A DNA stretch of 64,000 nucleotides from Janthinobacterium rivuli (GCF_009208735.1 NZ_WFLJ01000001.1:124001-188000), one strand, 5' to 3'. Shown: positions 19,142-30,604, numbered from the stretch's first letter. Made by a program: numbers and translations. Notes: generated from the letters alone by a model not told the origin.

Positions 19142-19897
19142 TTACTTGAACTTGACCTTGCCGACGACACGCATGTCGAGCGTCGTTTCGCCTGGCTCGA
19201 AGCTCGGTTCGGCGACGGTACTGTCTTCAGCCATCTTGGCGCTGCGCATCATCATCGGTGCGGCGGCAGCACGGTTTTCGGTGACATAGTTGCCCGAACC
19301 TTCGAAGTCCACCGTATCGAGCACGGCGTCGGAAACGTTGCGGCCCATGGCCTTGGCGATGGCGGCCACGCGCTCATTGAGGTTCTTATACGTGGCGGCG
19401 ATGCGCTGATCGTCCAGCAGGCGGATGGTTTCCGGCTTCAGGCCGAAATTCAAGCCATTCAGGGTCAGCACGCCTTGCGCCGCCGACACGGTCTTTGGCA
19501 GGGACGCCAGATTGGCCGTCGTCACTTCCAGGTACTGGCCGACTCGCCAGGCCGTCGGCAAACGCGGCTTGGCCACGGCGCCGGCCGGCAGCGGACGCTC
19601 TTCCGGGTACACGGGATAGGTGTAGTAGCCGTACGATTTCAATGCCGCCGACGGGTCGGCCTGCTTGACGATGGCGATACCCTTGTTCATCTTCTGGTTG
19701 ACTCGCGACGCGGCCGCAGCCTTGTCCTTGTCCTGTTCTTCCACGGCCAGGGTGGCGACCACCTGGTCATTGACATGCTTGACTTCGCCAAATGCGGGCA
19801 CGACCACCAGAGTGCCGGAAGTCGGCAGGGATTGGGCTTGTGCGCTCAGGGCAACGGTGGCTGCGGCGGCAACAAGGACGGATTTCATCACGGTCAT
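19142..19897 (-). CDS. SIMPL (DUF541) periplasmic protein, paralog 2
   Basis: The 251-residue protein has the same architecture as paralog 1: signal peptide (SVLVAAAATVALSAQAQ), then a SIMPL domain starting LPTSGTLVVVPAFGEVKH. Long blocks are identical, for example VAALAVEEQDKDKAAAAS-like and TVSAAQGVLTLN segments. The pair therefore comes from a tandem duplication that has since diverged. GGAG lies upstream of the ATG at 19897. Function unknown; probably an envelope protein. Confidence 0.88.
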   Translation of the reverse strand: MTVMKSVLVAAAATVALSAQAQSLPTSGTLVVVPAFGEVKHVNDQVVATLAVEEQDKDKAAAASRVNQKMNKGIAIVKQADPSAALKSYGYYTYPVYPEERPLPAGAVAKPRLPTAWRVGQYLEVTTANLASLPKTVSAAQGVLTLNGLNFGLKPETIRLLDDQRIAATYKNLNERVAAIAKAMGRNVSDAVLDTVDFEGSGNYVTENRAAAAPMMMRSAKMAEDSTVAEPSFEPGETTLDMRVVGKVKFK

Positions 19898-20103
19898 GGG
19901 GGTACTCCTAGGTAGTTAATGTGGCTGACAGCCCGCGAAAGGGAGGCTGTTACCACCTCTTTCGCTTGAGAAACTTGTCAAACTGTGTAGATTCTAACGC
20001 CTCATTCATTCCCGTGGCGCAAATTAACAAATCGTCACAAAATGCGCTTGCCAGTCACATCTGCTCACATTTCAACACACTGCAACACAAAATAACAGTG
20101 TTA

Positions 20104-21342
20104 TCAGTGACCCAGCACCGCACCGCCGCTGCGCCGGCCCGGCTTGAAGCTGTGGCGGCGCGCGCCCCAGGCGATGGCCAGGGCCGTCAGCAGCAAGGCC
20201 AGCATGGCCCACGGGAACGCTGCCGCGCCATAGCCGTCGAGCAGCAAGCCGCCGGCCAGGCCCCCACCGGCGATGGCCACGTTCCAGATGGTCGCCACCA
20301 TCGCTTGCGCCACATCCATGCCATCGCCGGCCGCGTCCGCCGACGCCGTCTGCAGCAAGGTGCCGGCGCCGCCAAAGGTGATGCCCCAGATGGCCATGCT
20401 GACGTAGATCACGGCCGGCGCATCCATTGCCAGCCCCAGCGCCACCACCACCAGGGCAAACGCGGCGAGACAGCCCAGCACGAGCGGGCGCAGCCAGCGG
20501 TCGATCAACTGGCTGACCAGCCAGATGCCGGCCAGCGAGCCGACGCCATACACGAGCAGCACCAGGTCGATGCGGGGGCGCAAGCCGGACGGCGCCAGGA
20601 ACGGTGCGATATAGGTATACAGAATGTTATGCGCCAGCATCCAGGCGACGATGACAAACAGAATCGGCCGCACGCCCGGCGTCAGGAACACCTGGCGGAT
20701 CGACAGGCGTTCGCCATTCTTTTGCCCGGGATAGTCGGGCACGGCCACCAGTATCCAGGCGACCAGGATGATGGCCAGGCCGGACATGATGCCGAAGATG
20801 CTGCGCCAGCCCAGCACGCCGCCCATCAAGGTACCCAGCGGCACGCCCAGCGACAGGGCCAGCGGCGTGCCGATCATGGCGACCGCCATCGCCCTGCCCT
20901 GCTGTTCGACGGACACCATGCGGCGCGCGTAGCCGGCCATCAAGCCCCAGGCCAGCCCGGCGGCCATGCCGGCCAGGAAACGCGAGGCCAGCGCCATCAT
21001 GTAATTGGGCGCCAGCGCCGTCATGGTATTGAAGACCAGGAAGCCGCCGACGGCCAGCAGCAGCACCTTGCGGCGGCGCCAGCCGCTGGTCAAGGCGGTC
21101 AGGGGGATGGCGGTCAGGATGGAGCCGATCGCAAACACCGTGACGAGCTGGCCCGTCATGACTTCGGAAATGCCGAGGCCCTGCGAGATCTGCGGCAACA
21201 GGCCGGCGGGCAAGGTTTCGGCCAGGATGGCGATAAAGCTGGTCATCGCCAGCGCCAGCAAGGCGGCCAGCGGAAAGCGTTGGGAAATGGCGGTGCCGGC
21301 AGGGCCTGAAACAGGCACTGTGGCGGTCAAACGGTCAGTCAT
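20104..21342 (-). CDS. MFS transporter, drug:H+ antiporter-1 type
   Basis: The 412-residue inner-membrane protein has about 12 predicted helices. It shows the MFS cytoplasmic motif between helices 2 and 3 (PLTALTSGWRRRKVLL) and motif B/C-like segments (ASRFLAGMAAGLAWGLMAGYARRM, GTPLALSLGVPLGT). The N-terminus LAMTSFIAILAETLPAGLLPQI is typical of the AraJ/NepI-like efflux group. The exported substrate cannot be inferred. It is transcribed alone on the minus strand. Confidence 0.9.
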   Translation of the reverse strand: MTDRLTATVPVSGPAGTAISQRFPLAALLALAMTSFIAILAETLPAGLLPQISQGLGISEVMTGQLVTVFAIGSILTAIPLTALTSGWRRRKVLLLAVGGFLVFNTMTALAPNYMMALASRFLAGMAAGLAWGLMAGYARRMVSVEQQGRAMAVAMIGTPLALSLGVPLGTLMGGVLGWRSIFGIMSGLAIILVAWILVAVPDYPGQKNGERLSIRQVFLTPGVRPILFVIVAWMLAHNILYTYIAPFLAPSGLRPRIDLVLLVYGVGSLAGIWLVSQLIDRWLRPLVLGCLAAFALVVVALGLAMDAPAVIYVSMAIWGITFGGAGTLLQTASADAAGDGMDVAQAMVATIWNVAIAGGGLAGGLLLDGYGAAAFPWAMLALLLTALAIAWGARRHSFKPGRRSGGAVLGH

Positions 21343-21535
21343 GTGGGTACCTCGGGTTGCGCAGGCGACGTTTCAACGAGCCTGGCGTGCTACTAAAATA
21401 GCGGTAATGCGCGTTGCGGTCGGCAGATACCGAAACAGATGCAGTCCATGGGAAACTGCAAAGGAAGGGCGGGATTATATAGGAGGCGGGCGAAAAGCGT
21501 GCGCGCCAAACCAGCCGTGCTGGAATCAGCCATGC

Positions 21536-21985
21536 TCAGGCTGGCGTCATGCAAGCATCATTGGCCGCCTTGCGTGGCGAAAACCAGGCATTCGATTTCG
21601 GGCTGTACAGGAAGGCGCAGATGACGGCGAACATGAGGGCACCAGGCAAGACGTTCATCTTGACCGGCAAGGTCGCCAGGCAGAGCGCGATGTCGATCAC
21701 ACCCCACACCAGATACACCGTGCGCGCGCCACGCTGCCTTTGCAGCATGGCCAGCGCCGCCACCAGAGTAATGCCCTGGCTGAAGAGCAAGATCGCGTAT
21801 TGCGCCTCGGCGGGAATCACGCCGTCCCCCATTGCGGCCAGCATGGCGGAATCGTTGCGGCCGAGGTAAGCCGACACCAGCGCCAACAGCGAGGCGAGGA
21901 TCAAAAACCAGCAGCTGATGGCCACGGAGACGGGGCGCTTGAGCACATGAAGATTCCCGACAAAAACTTTAGAAAAAACAAGCAT
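21536..21985 (-). CDS. four-helix membrane protein, unknown function
   Basis: The 149-residue protein has four hydrophobic segments (about 20-42, 63-82, 88-105, 110-130). The short loop between the second and third carries QRQRGARTVYLVWGVID. A cytosolic tail ends RKAANDACMTPA. I do not recognise a named family. It lies downstream of ilvC on the same strand, beyond the ilvC terminator. Confidence 0.65.
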   Translation of the reverse strand: MLVFSKVFVGNLHVLKRPVSVAISCWFLILASLLALVSAYLGRNDSAMLAAMGDGVIPAEAQYAILLFSQGITLVAALAMLQRQRGARTVYLVWGVIDIALCLATLPVKMNVLPGALMFAVICAFLYSPKSNAWFSPRKAANDACMTPA

Positions 21986-22050
21986 GAGGCTGACGGATTT
22001 GTTGAATGGGCCTGATTGTAACGGATGTTGCCTGCCAGGCAGCTGCGCAC

Positions 22051-22076
22051 AAAAAAGCCGGCTTGCGCCGGCTTCT
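22051..22076 (-). terminator. intrinsic terminator of ilvC
   Basis: On the minus strand AAGCCGGC (22076-22069 region) pairs with GCCGGCTT around a 4-nt loop, followed by six T (22056-22051). It starts about 20 nt after the ilvC stop and ends the ilvB-ilvH-ilvC unit. Confidence 0.88.
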
Positions 22077-22095
22077 TGTGAGGAACGATAGCTGC

Positions 22096-25411
<3,316 letters not shown>

Positions 25412-25906
25412 GAAACATTCCTTTCAAGGTCCATTGGAGATTGATCGGATGTTCTTTCCTGACGAAGTTCGCTGTGCGCGACAGTGCTCCTGCTTCCCTT
25501 TTCATGCGGTCACGCAATTTCTTTGGGCACCCATAGATACCTTACAAAACAACGCTTAACGCAACTCGTTTGGCCGGAGTTTCTGTGGCGCCTGTACGAA
25601 CCGCTCGCGCTTGTGGCGCGGGTTAGAACAAACTGCCTACAAATGAAAGCGCGTCTTGCCGCGGATGGCCTTGTGTGCCGGTCGCGACCTGACCATAGGG
25701 CTTTGGGGTGTTCAAAGCGTCCCATACGTTATCGCGTCGCACCATTATGGTCAAGGAAAATGTCAGCCGAAAGGCCATTTTGCTCACACGGCGTGCAAAA
25801 ACCCTGCGGAAACGCACATTTTTTGCTAGCATGCACGGGGTTGCAAAAAGCATACCCGCCCCCATTTCGCCCACCGCACCCGCAGCCGCTAAGATCCCCA
25901 TACCGC
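25412..25906. other. 495-bp divergent intergenic region, ilvB / sigma factor
   Basis: No gene is supported here; in-frame ATGs upstream of 25907 give N-terminal residues unlike any sigma factor. The region must hold the promoters for the ilv operon (minus) and for the sigma-factor operon (plus). I looked for an ilv attenuator (leader peptide rich in Ile, Val, Leu followed by competing hairpins) and saw none. The plus side near 25815-25870 is A/T-richer, with runs such as CACATTTTTTGCTAG, but no convincing -35/-10 pair. Confidence 0.5.
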
Positions 25907-26476
25907 ATGGCAACAGACAAAGAATTATCCGACTTTCTAGAAAATGTCGAGCGGCGCGCTTTCAAGCAGGCCGCCTACGCGGTCCGCAAGGAAGAATCGG
26001 CACTCGACATCGTGCAGGACGCCATGATCAAGCTGGCCGAGAAATACGGCGACAAGCCGGCCGCCGAGCTGCCGATGCTGTTCCAGCGCATCCTGCAAAA
26101 CACCATCCTTGATTACTTCCGCCGCGAAAAGGTGCGCAACACCTGGGTCAGCCTGTTTTCCGGCATGAAGCCCTCGGGCGACGAGCATGAAGATTTTGAT
26201 ATACTTGACACTTATGAATCGGAACAGGGTTCCAGCGCCGCCGAATCGTCGGCCGACCAGGTCGAACGCGCGCAGATCCTTGATTTGATTGATGCAGAGG
26301 TACAAAAACTGCCGTCACGTCAACGCGAAGCCTTCCTCATGCGTTATTGGCAGGACATGGATGTGGCTGAAACAGCGGAAGCGATGGGTTGCTCCGAAGG
26401 TAGCGTGAAAACACATTGCTCTAGAGCTACCCACACGCTCGCCGAATCGCTGAAAGCCAAGGGAATTAAACTATGA
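25907..26476 (+). CDS. ECF-type RNA polymerase sigma factor
   Basis: The 189-residue sigma-70-family factor has region 2 at about 15-75 (ALDIVQDAMIKLAEKY and ILQNTILDYFRREK). A longer than usual acidic linker spans 82-120 (GDEHEDFDILDTYESEQGSS). Region 4 spans 133-185 with the helix-turn-helix DVAETAEAMGCSEGSVKTHCSRA. The start MATDKELS at 25907 gives the expected size. Its stop overlaps the start of the DUF3619 gene by 4 nt, so the two are translationally coupled, as sigma/antisigma pairs often are. Confidence 0.93.
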   Translation: MATDKELSDFLENVERRAFKQAAYAVRKEESALDIVQDAMIKLAEKYGDKPAAELPMLFQRILQNTILDYFRREKVRNTWVSLFSGMKPSGDEHEDFDILDTYESEQGSSAAESSADQVERAQILDLIDAEVQKLPSRQREAFLMRYWQDMDVAETAEAMGCSEGSVKTHCSRATHTLAESLKAKGIKL

Positions 26477-26877
26477 ACACCGACGATCTCAATTTCGCTT
26501 ACAAAGTGCGCCATGCACTGAACGAAAAACTCGACGACCTGCCCGCATCGGCCACCGATCGCCTGGCAGCGGCACGCAAGCTGGCCCTGTCCCGCAAGAA
26601 GGCGGACGCGCCCGCCGCCGTCGCCGTACGCAAGAACGTGTTCGCCGGCGTGGCCAGCAGCCTGTTCGTCGAGCCGCTGTCGTGGCTGGGCCGCATGAGC
26701 GTGATCATCCCCCTGCTGCTGCTGGTCGGCGGCTTGGTGGGCATCTATCAGTTTGAGCAGGAACAACATATTGCCGAGCTGGCAGAAATCGACGCCGCCG
26801 TGCTGTCGGACGAATTGCCGCTCTCCGCCTATATGGACCATGGCTTCAACGCCTACCTGACGAAACGCGAGCAATAA
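26473..26877 (+). CDS. DUF3619 single-pass membrane protein, candidate anti-sigma factor
   Basis: A 134-residue protein with a cytosolic N-terminal domain of about 70 residues (AYKVRHALNEKLDDLP, then ATDRLAAARKLAL). One transmembrane helix spans about 75-93. A short periplasmic tail holds the conserved acidic segment EIDAAVLSDELPLSAYMDHGF. I place it in DUF3619. Topology and overlap with the sigma gene fit an anti-sigma factor, but the domain is not a recognised anti-sigma fold, so that role is inference. Confidence 0.85.
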   Translation: MNTDDLNFAYKVRHALNEKLDDLPASATDRLAAARKLALSRKKADAPAAVAVRKNVFAGVASSLFVEPLSWLGRMSVIIPLLLLVGGLVGIYQFEQEQHIAELAEIDAAVLSDELPLSAYMDHGFNAYLTKREQ

Positions 26878-27648
26878 ATGGCACGCTCGAGCGTACGCAA
26901 AGGCTGGCTGGCCGGCGGCATCGGCCTGGGCGCCTGTGCCCTGGCCGGCGCCGCCTGGGTAGGCGCGCAGCAACATGCCGCGCCCGCCGCCCCTCCCGTG
27001 GCAACCGCGCCCGTGGTGGCGCCGGCCCCGGCCTCGGCCGCCAAGCCTGGCTCCCCCCGCACGGCCGGCAAGGGCGGCACGCCGCCGAAGGCTGGCGAGA
27101 ATCCCTCGTGGAACAAGCTGTCGCGCGCGCAGCAGGAAGCCCTGCAGCCGCTGGCGGGCGAATGGAACAAGCTGGAAGCCTTGCGCAAGCAGAAATGGCT
27201 CGATATCGCCAGCCGTTTCGCCTCCATGACGCCCGACGAACAGACCCGCGTGCACGAACGCATGCGCGAATGGGTCAAGCTGACGCCGGCGCAGCGCAGC
27301 CTCGTGCGCGAAAACTATGCGCGCACGAAGAAGATTGATCCAGGCCAAAAGTCCGCGCAATGGGAGCAATACCAGCAATTGCCGGAAGAGCAAAAGAAAA
27401 AGCTGGCGACAGAGCTCGTGCCGAAAAAACCGCTGGGCAAAGTACCCGCCATTAATTCGACCACGAGCAAACCGGCCGCGATCCTGCCGCCCGTCACGCC
27501 GGCAGCGCCTGCCGCCGCACCCGTGCTGCCACCCGTGGCCACGCCCGCAGCGGCCGCCGTGCCGGTAGCCGATCCTGCCGCGGCCCCCGCCACCGTGCCC
27601 GTCACGCCACCTGCCACGCCCGCCCCACTGCCAACCAATGTCAAATAG
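26878..27648 (+). CDS. DUF3106 protein, membrane-anchored periplasmic LTxxQ-like
   Basis: The 256-residue protein has an N-terminal hydrophobic anchor or signal (about 9-30) and an Ala/Pro linker. A helical domain (about 75-180) follows with four LTxxQ-like motifs: LSRAQQ (81), MTPDEQ (117), LTPAQR (135) and LPEEQK (168). The C-terminus is a long Pro/Ala low-complexity tail. LTxxQ motifs are typical of the periplasmic CpxP/Spy and CnrX-like stress proteins. It starts on the base after the DUF3619 stop, so the genes are tightly coupled. Confidence 0.85.
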   Translation: MARSSVRKGWLAGGIGLGACALAGAAWVGAQQHAAPAAPPVATAPVVAPAPASAAKPGSPRTAGKGGTPPKAGENPSWNKLSRAQQEALQPLAGEWNKLEALRKQKWLDIASRFASMTPDEQTRVHERMREWVKLTPAQRSLVRENYARTKKIDPGQKSAQWEQYQQLPEEQKKKLATELVPKKPLGKVPAINSTTSKPAAILPPVTPAAPAAAPVLPPVATPAAAAVPVADPAAAPATVPVTPPATPAPLPTNVK

Positions 27649-28174
27649 CACGCCTGCCGCCAGCATCACTTCCCATCCCACGATCAAGCGCCGCCTGATT
27701 TCCATGGTGTACGAGTCGCTGCTGGCCCTGGCCGTGCTGTTCCTGCCCTTCCTCGTCTTCGAATTGATCGCACAGGGCGCGCATACGCCGTTGAGCGAAC
27801 ATATGCGCCAGTGCCTGGCCTTCCTCGTCATGGGTGCGTATTTCATCCACCAATGGAGCCGCGAAGGGCAAACCCTGGCCATGAAGACGTGGCGCCTGAA
27901 GGTCGTGCTGCCGGGTCATGCCCACGTGCCGCTAAGCGTGGCCGCGTACCGCTACCTCCTGTCATGGATGTGGCTGCTGCCAGCCCTGCTGCTGTCGTAT
28001 GTATTCGATTTGCAGCACTGGACGGCCCTGGGTGCCATCGGCGTGGGCATCCTGGCCTGGTCCAGCACGGCCCTGTTCACGGGTAATGGCCAATTTCTGC
28101 ACGACAAGCTGGCGGGCACGCAGATCGTGCAATTGCCGGCTCCCGCGAAGAAGTCGAAGAAAGTTGCCGCCTGA
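27638..28174 (+). CDS. RDD-family membrane protein
   Basis: The 178-residue inner-membrane protein has an RDD domain: the first helix follows IKRRLISMVYESLLALAVLFLPF (Arg-x-x-x in place of the classical RDD triplet). Further helices lie at about 60-78, 105-125 and 130-148, with TLAMKTWRLKVV between, a typical RDD segment. It overlaps the end of DUF3106 by 11 nt, so it is the fourth gene of the sigma-factor operon. RDD proteins are of varied or unknown function, some linked to ion transport. Confidence 0.88.
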   Translation: MSNSTPAASITSHPTIKRRLISMVYESLLALAVLFLPFLVFELIAQGAHTPLSEHMRQCLAFLVMGAYFIHQWSREGQTLAMKTWRLKVVLPGHAHVPLSVAAYRYLLSWMWLLPALLLSYVFDLQHWTALGAIGVGILAWSSTALFTGNGQFLHDKLAGTQIVQLPAPAKKSKKVAA

Positions 28175-28187
28175 GTTTTTATGTGGC

Positions 28188-28201
28188 TTGACCTGGGTCA
28201 T
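28188..28201. promoter_or_regulatory. FNR/CRP-family-like palindrome upstream of truncated globin
   Basis: TTGACCTGGGTCAT (28188-28201) is an inverted repeat close to the FNR/DNR box TTGAT-N4-ATCAA. It lies 37 bases before the globin start. The central TGACC-TG-GGTCA is perfectly palindromic. A binding site for an oxygen- or NO-sensing regulator would make sense for a globin gene, but no -10 element is obvious, so this is only a candidate. Confidence 0.35.
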
Positions 28202-28237
28202 TGAAGCGCCAAGGGGGCTCTGCGATCATGGCACGCC

Positions 28238-28666
28238 ATGAACAATACCGCCCCCCTCCCCCACACCCGCTTCGCTCCCTACCGCGAGGAAGTCTGCAGC
28301 GAAGACGAAGTCACGCATCTCGTTCACACCTTTTATGCGGCCGCGCGCGACGACGCCATGCTGGGCCCCATCTTTGCCGCCGAGGTCAAGGATTGGGATG
28401 CCCATTTGGCCACACTGGTCGATTTCTGGTCAGGCTTGCTGCGCGGCACCATGCGCTACCACGGCAAGCCGCTGGCCCAGCACGCGCAAATGGAACACCT
28501 CACGCCGTGCATGTTCCGCCGCTGGCTGACCCTGTTCTTCGCCACCACCGAAAGCATGGGCAATGCGGCCCTGCAAGAGAAGGCCGATACCATCGCCTTG
28601 AATATTGCCGAACGGCTATGGAAAAGCTTCGCGGAAAACCACGCCATCACGGCGCCGCAGCTTTAG
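28238..28666 (+). CDS. group III truncated hemoglobin
   Basis: The 142-residue heme protein of the trHb3 class shows the typical pattern: EDEVTHLVHTFYAAARDDAMLGPIF, then LVDFWSGLLRGTMRYHGKPLAQHA, with the proximal His in EHLTPCMFRRWLTLF. Group III globins are proposed to handle NO or bind O2 tightly; the physiological role is uncertain. It lies 63 nt after the RDD gene and may be its own unit. Its stop codon overlaps the stop of the convergent pseudouridine synthase gene. Confidence 0.92.
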   Translation: MNNTAPLPHTRFAPYREEVCSEDEVTHLVHTFYAAARDDAMLGPIFAAEVKDWDAHLATLVDFWSGLLRGTMRYHGKPLAQHAQMEHLTPCMFRRWLTLFFATTESMGNAALQEKADTIALNIAERLWKSFAENHAITAPQL

Positions 28667-29421
28667 AACCGCTCGTAACCCTGCAAGTAACGCCATTGCC
28701 CCACGGGCGTGGCGCCCATCGGGATGCGGCCGATGCGCAAGCGCTTCATGGCGACGACGTCCAGTCCCACCATCTTGCACATATGGGCGATCTGGCCCGG
28801 CTGCACGTTTTTCAGGGCGAAGCGCAAACGCGTTTCATTTTGCCAGCTGACCTTGATCGGCGGCAAAGGCTTGCCATTGAAGGGCAAGCCGTGATTGAGC
28901 AGCGCCAGGCCGTTTTCCATGATGTCGCCCGACACTTCCACGATGAATTCCTGCTCCACCGTTTTCGCTTCGTCGACCAGCTTGCGGGCCACGCGGAAAT
29001 CCTGCGTAAACACCAGCAGGCCGGACGCCATGGTGTCGAGCGGATTGGTGATGGTCAGGCCAATCAAATGGCGCTTGAGAAAGCGCGTGACGGAGCTGGG
29101 CGCCACGTTCTCGGGCGTGAAGATCTCTTCGGGACGCAGGCAGCTCAATGCTGGCTTGCCTTCCGCGCCGATACCGCCATTGACGCCGGCCGGCTTGTGC
29201 AGCAGGATCGTCACGGGCGGCATTTCTTCCAGGGTGGCGTTCGGCAACAGTACCACCGCTTGATTGTCGGCCACGCGCGCGCCCGACTCTTCCACCAGCA
29301 CGCCATCGACCGTGACCCAGCCGCCCTCGATATACAGCTCGGCCTCGCGGCGCGAGCAGGGCACGTCTTCAGACAGGCGCTTGGCCAGGCGGACGGTGGG
29401 CATTTCAATAGGTGTGGTCAT
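28663..29421 (-). CDS. RsuA/RluF-family pseudouridine synthase
   Basis: The 252-residue RNA-modifying enzyme has an N-terminal S4 domain (RLAKRLSEDVPCSRREAELYIEGGWVTVDG). The catalytic domain has HKPAGV and the motif NPLDTMASGLLVFTQD, which retains the catalytic Asp although the usual GRLD reads NPLD. The C-terminus LKRLRIGRIPMGATPVGQWRYL fits the RluF-like subgroup acting on 23S rRNA or tRNA. Exact target not determined. Confidence 0.88.
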   Translation of the reverse strand: MTTPIEMPTVRLAKRLSEDVPCSRREAELYIEGGWVTVDGVLVEESGARVADNQAVVLLPNATLEEMPPVTILLHKPAGVNGGIGAEGKPALSCLRPEEIFTPENVAPSSVTRFLKRHLIGLTITNPLDTMASGLLVFTQDFRVARKLVDEAKTVEQEFIVEVSGDIMENGLALLNHGLPFNGKPLPPIKVSWQNETRLRFALKNVQPGQIAHMCKMVGLDVVAMKRLRIGRIPMGATPVGQWRYLQGYERF

Positions 29422-29504
29422 GGGGGAGGCGCAAAAAGCAAGAGGAGGAGAAAGCCGGTATTGTAACCGACCCGCTCCTCCCCTCGTTTGGCAATGCGGA
29501 AGTC

Positions 29505-30422
29505 TTACGCGCTGGCCTTGGCCAATTCCTCGGCAAAGAAGCGGTGGCCCATCTCTTCCAGGCCCAGCGTCTGCAGCACTTCCTGCAGGCGCTCCGTCGG
29601 GCGCTGGCGCGGCAGGTTCTTGTAGCTGGCGATGATCAGCTCATTCTTCATCGAATGCTCCCAGCCCACCAGCTCCGTCACGCTGACCTGGTAGCCGTGC
29701 GCTTCCAGCTGCAAACAGCGCAGCACGTTGGTGATCTGGCTGCCGAACTCGCGCGTGTGCAGCGGATGACGCCACAGTTCCGTCAAGACATTCTTGCCCA
29801 GGCTCTTGCCCTTGTTCTTCTTCAACACGGACGCCACTTCCGCCTGGCAACACGGCACCAGCACCATGAATTTCGCCTTCTTCTTCAGGGCGAAGTGGAT
29901 CGCATCATCGGTGGCCGTGTTGCACGCATGCAAGGCCGTGACGATGTCGATCTGCTGCGGCAGCAAGGTCGATTCCGTCGATTCGGCCACGGACAGCGGC
30001 AAGAACGACATGCCGGGAAACTTGAATTTCTTCGCCAGCTCCTGCGAACGCTGCACCAGTTCTTCGCGCGTCTCGATGCCGTAGATGTGCGAACCGTCGT
30101 TGCCGCTCTTGAAGAACAGGTCGTACAGGATGAAGCCGAGATACGACTTGCCGGCGCCGTGGTCGACCAGCGAGACACCGGGGTGGTCGAGCTGCACTTC
30201 GCGCAGCAGCGGCTCGATGAACTGCGTCAGGTGATATACCTGTTTCAGCTTGCGGCGGCTGTCCTGGTTCATCTTGCCGTCGCGCGTCAGGATGTGCAAT
30301 TCCTGCAGCAAGGCGACCGATTGGCCATCCTTGATCTCGGGCATGTTGCTGGCGGCCGTGATGACGTCTTTCGGCGCGGCGGCTGCGGTGGCGGCGGCTG
30401 CCGCGCCCTTAGCGCGCTTCAT
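29505..30422 (-). CDS. class I SAM-dependent methyltransferase, unknown substrate
   Basis: The 305-residue protein has a Rossmann-type methyltransferase core: LVDHGAGKSYLGFILYDLF is the SAM-binding motif I, followed by an acidic-residue strand (IYGIETREELVQRSQELA) and VTALHACNTATDDAIHFAL. The conserved VLVPCCQAEVA (Pro-Cys-Cys) segment is typical of the methyltransferase 32 type. The start at 30422 overlaps the end of iscX by 14 nt, tying it to the isc operon. Substrate unknown. A Pro/Ala-rich N-terminal leader makes the start somewhat uncertain. Confidence 0.8.
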   Translation of the reverse strand: MKRAKGAAAAATAAAAPKDVITAASNMPEIKDGQSVALLQELHILTRDGKMNQDSRRKLKQVYHLTQFIEPLLREVQLDHPGVSLVDHGAGKSYLGFILYDLFFKSGNDGSHIYGIETREELVQRSQELAKKFKFPGMSFLPLSVAESTESTLLPQQIDIVTALHACNTATDDAIHFALKKKAKFMVLVPCCQAEVASVLKKNKGKSLGKNVLTELWRHPLHTREFGSQITNVLRCLQLEAHGYQVSVTELVGWEHSMKNELIIASYKNLPRQRPTERLQEVLQTLGLEEMGHRFFAEELAKASA

Positions 30423-30603
30423 CGATCCACGCCATCTGTATCGCTTCGAGCACTTTTTCGCCGCCGCGCGTGTGGTCATCGTCGAAGCCGTCCAGTTCCA
30501 CCACCCAGTTATGCAGGTCGGTGAAACGCACGGTCAGGGGATCGATGTCCGGATGCGCGTCGAACAAAGCCTCGGCGATCGCGTGTATGTCGGACCATTT
30601 CAT
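30409..30603 (-). CDS. iscX: Fe-S cluster assembly protein IscX
   Basis: A 64-residue small acidic protein that binds IscS and modulates sulfur transfer; last standard gene of the isc operon. The sequence MKWSDIHAIAEALFDAHPDIDPL and the segment RFTDLHNWVVELDGF match the family. It starts 2 nt after the fdx stop. The longer in-frame ORF from 30669 lies inside fdx and is not used. Confidence 0.95.
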   Translation of the reverse strand: MKWSDIHAIAEALFDAHPDIDPLTVRFTDLHNWVVELDGFDDDHTRGGEKVLEAIQMAWIDEAR

Positions 30604-30604
30604 G

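Noticed and set aside
25412..25560. An ilv attenuator leader upstream of ilvB
   Set aside because: No leader peptide rich in branched-chain residues and no alternative hairpins with a T-run were found.
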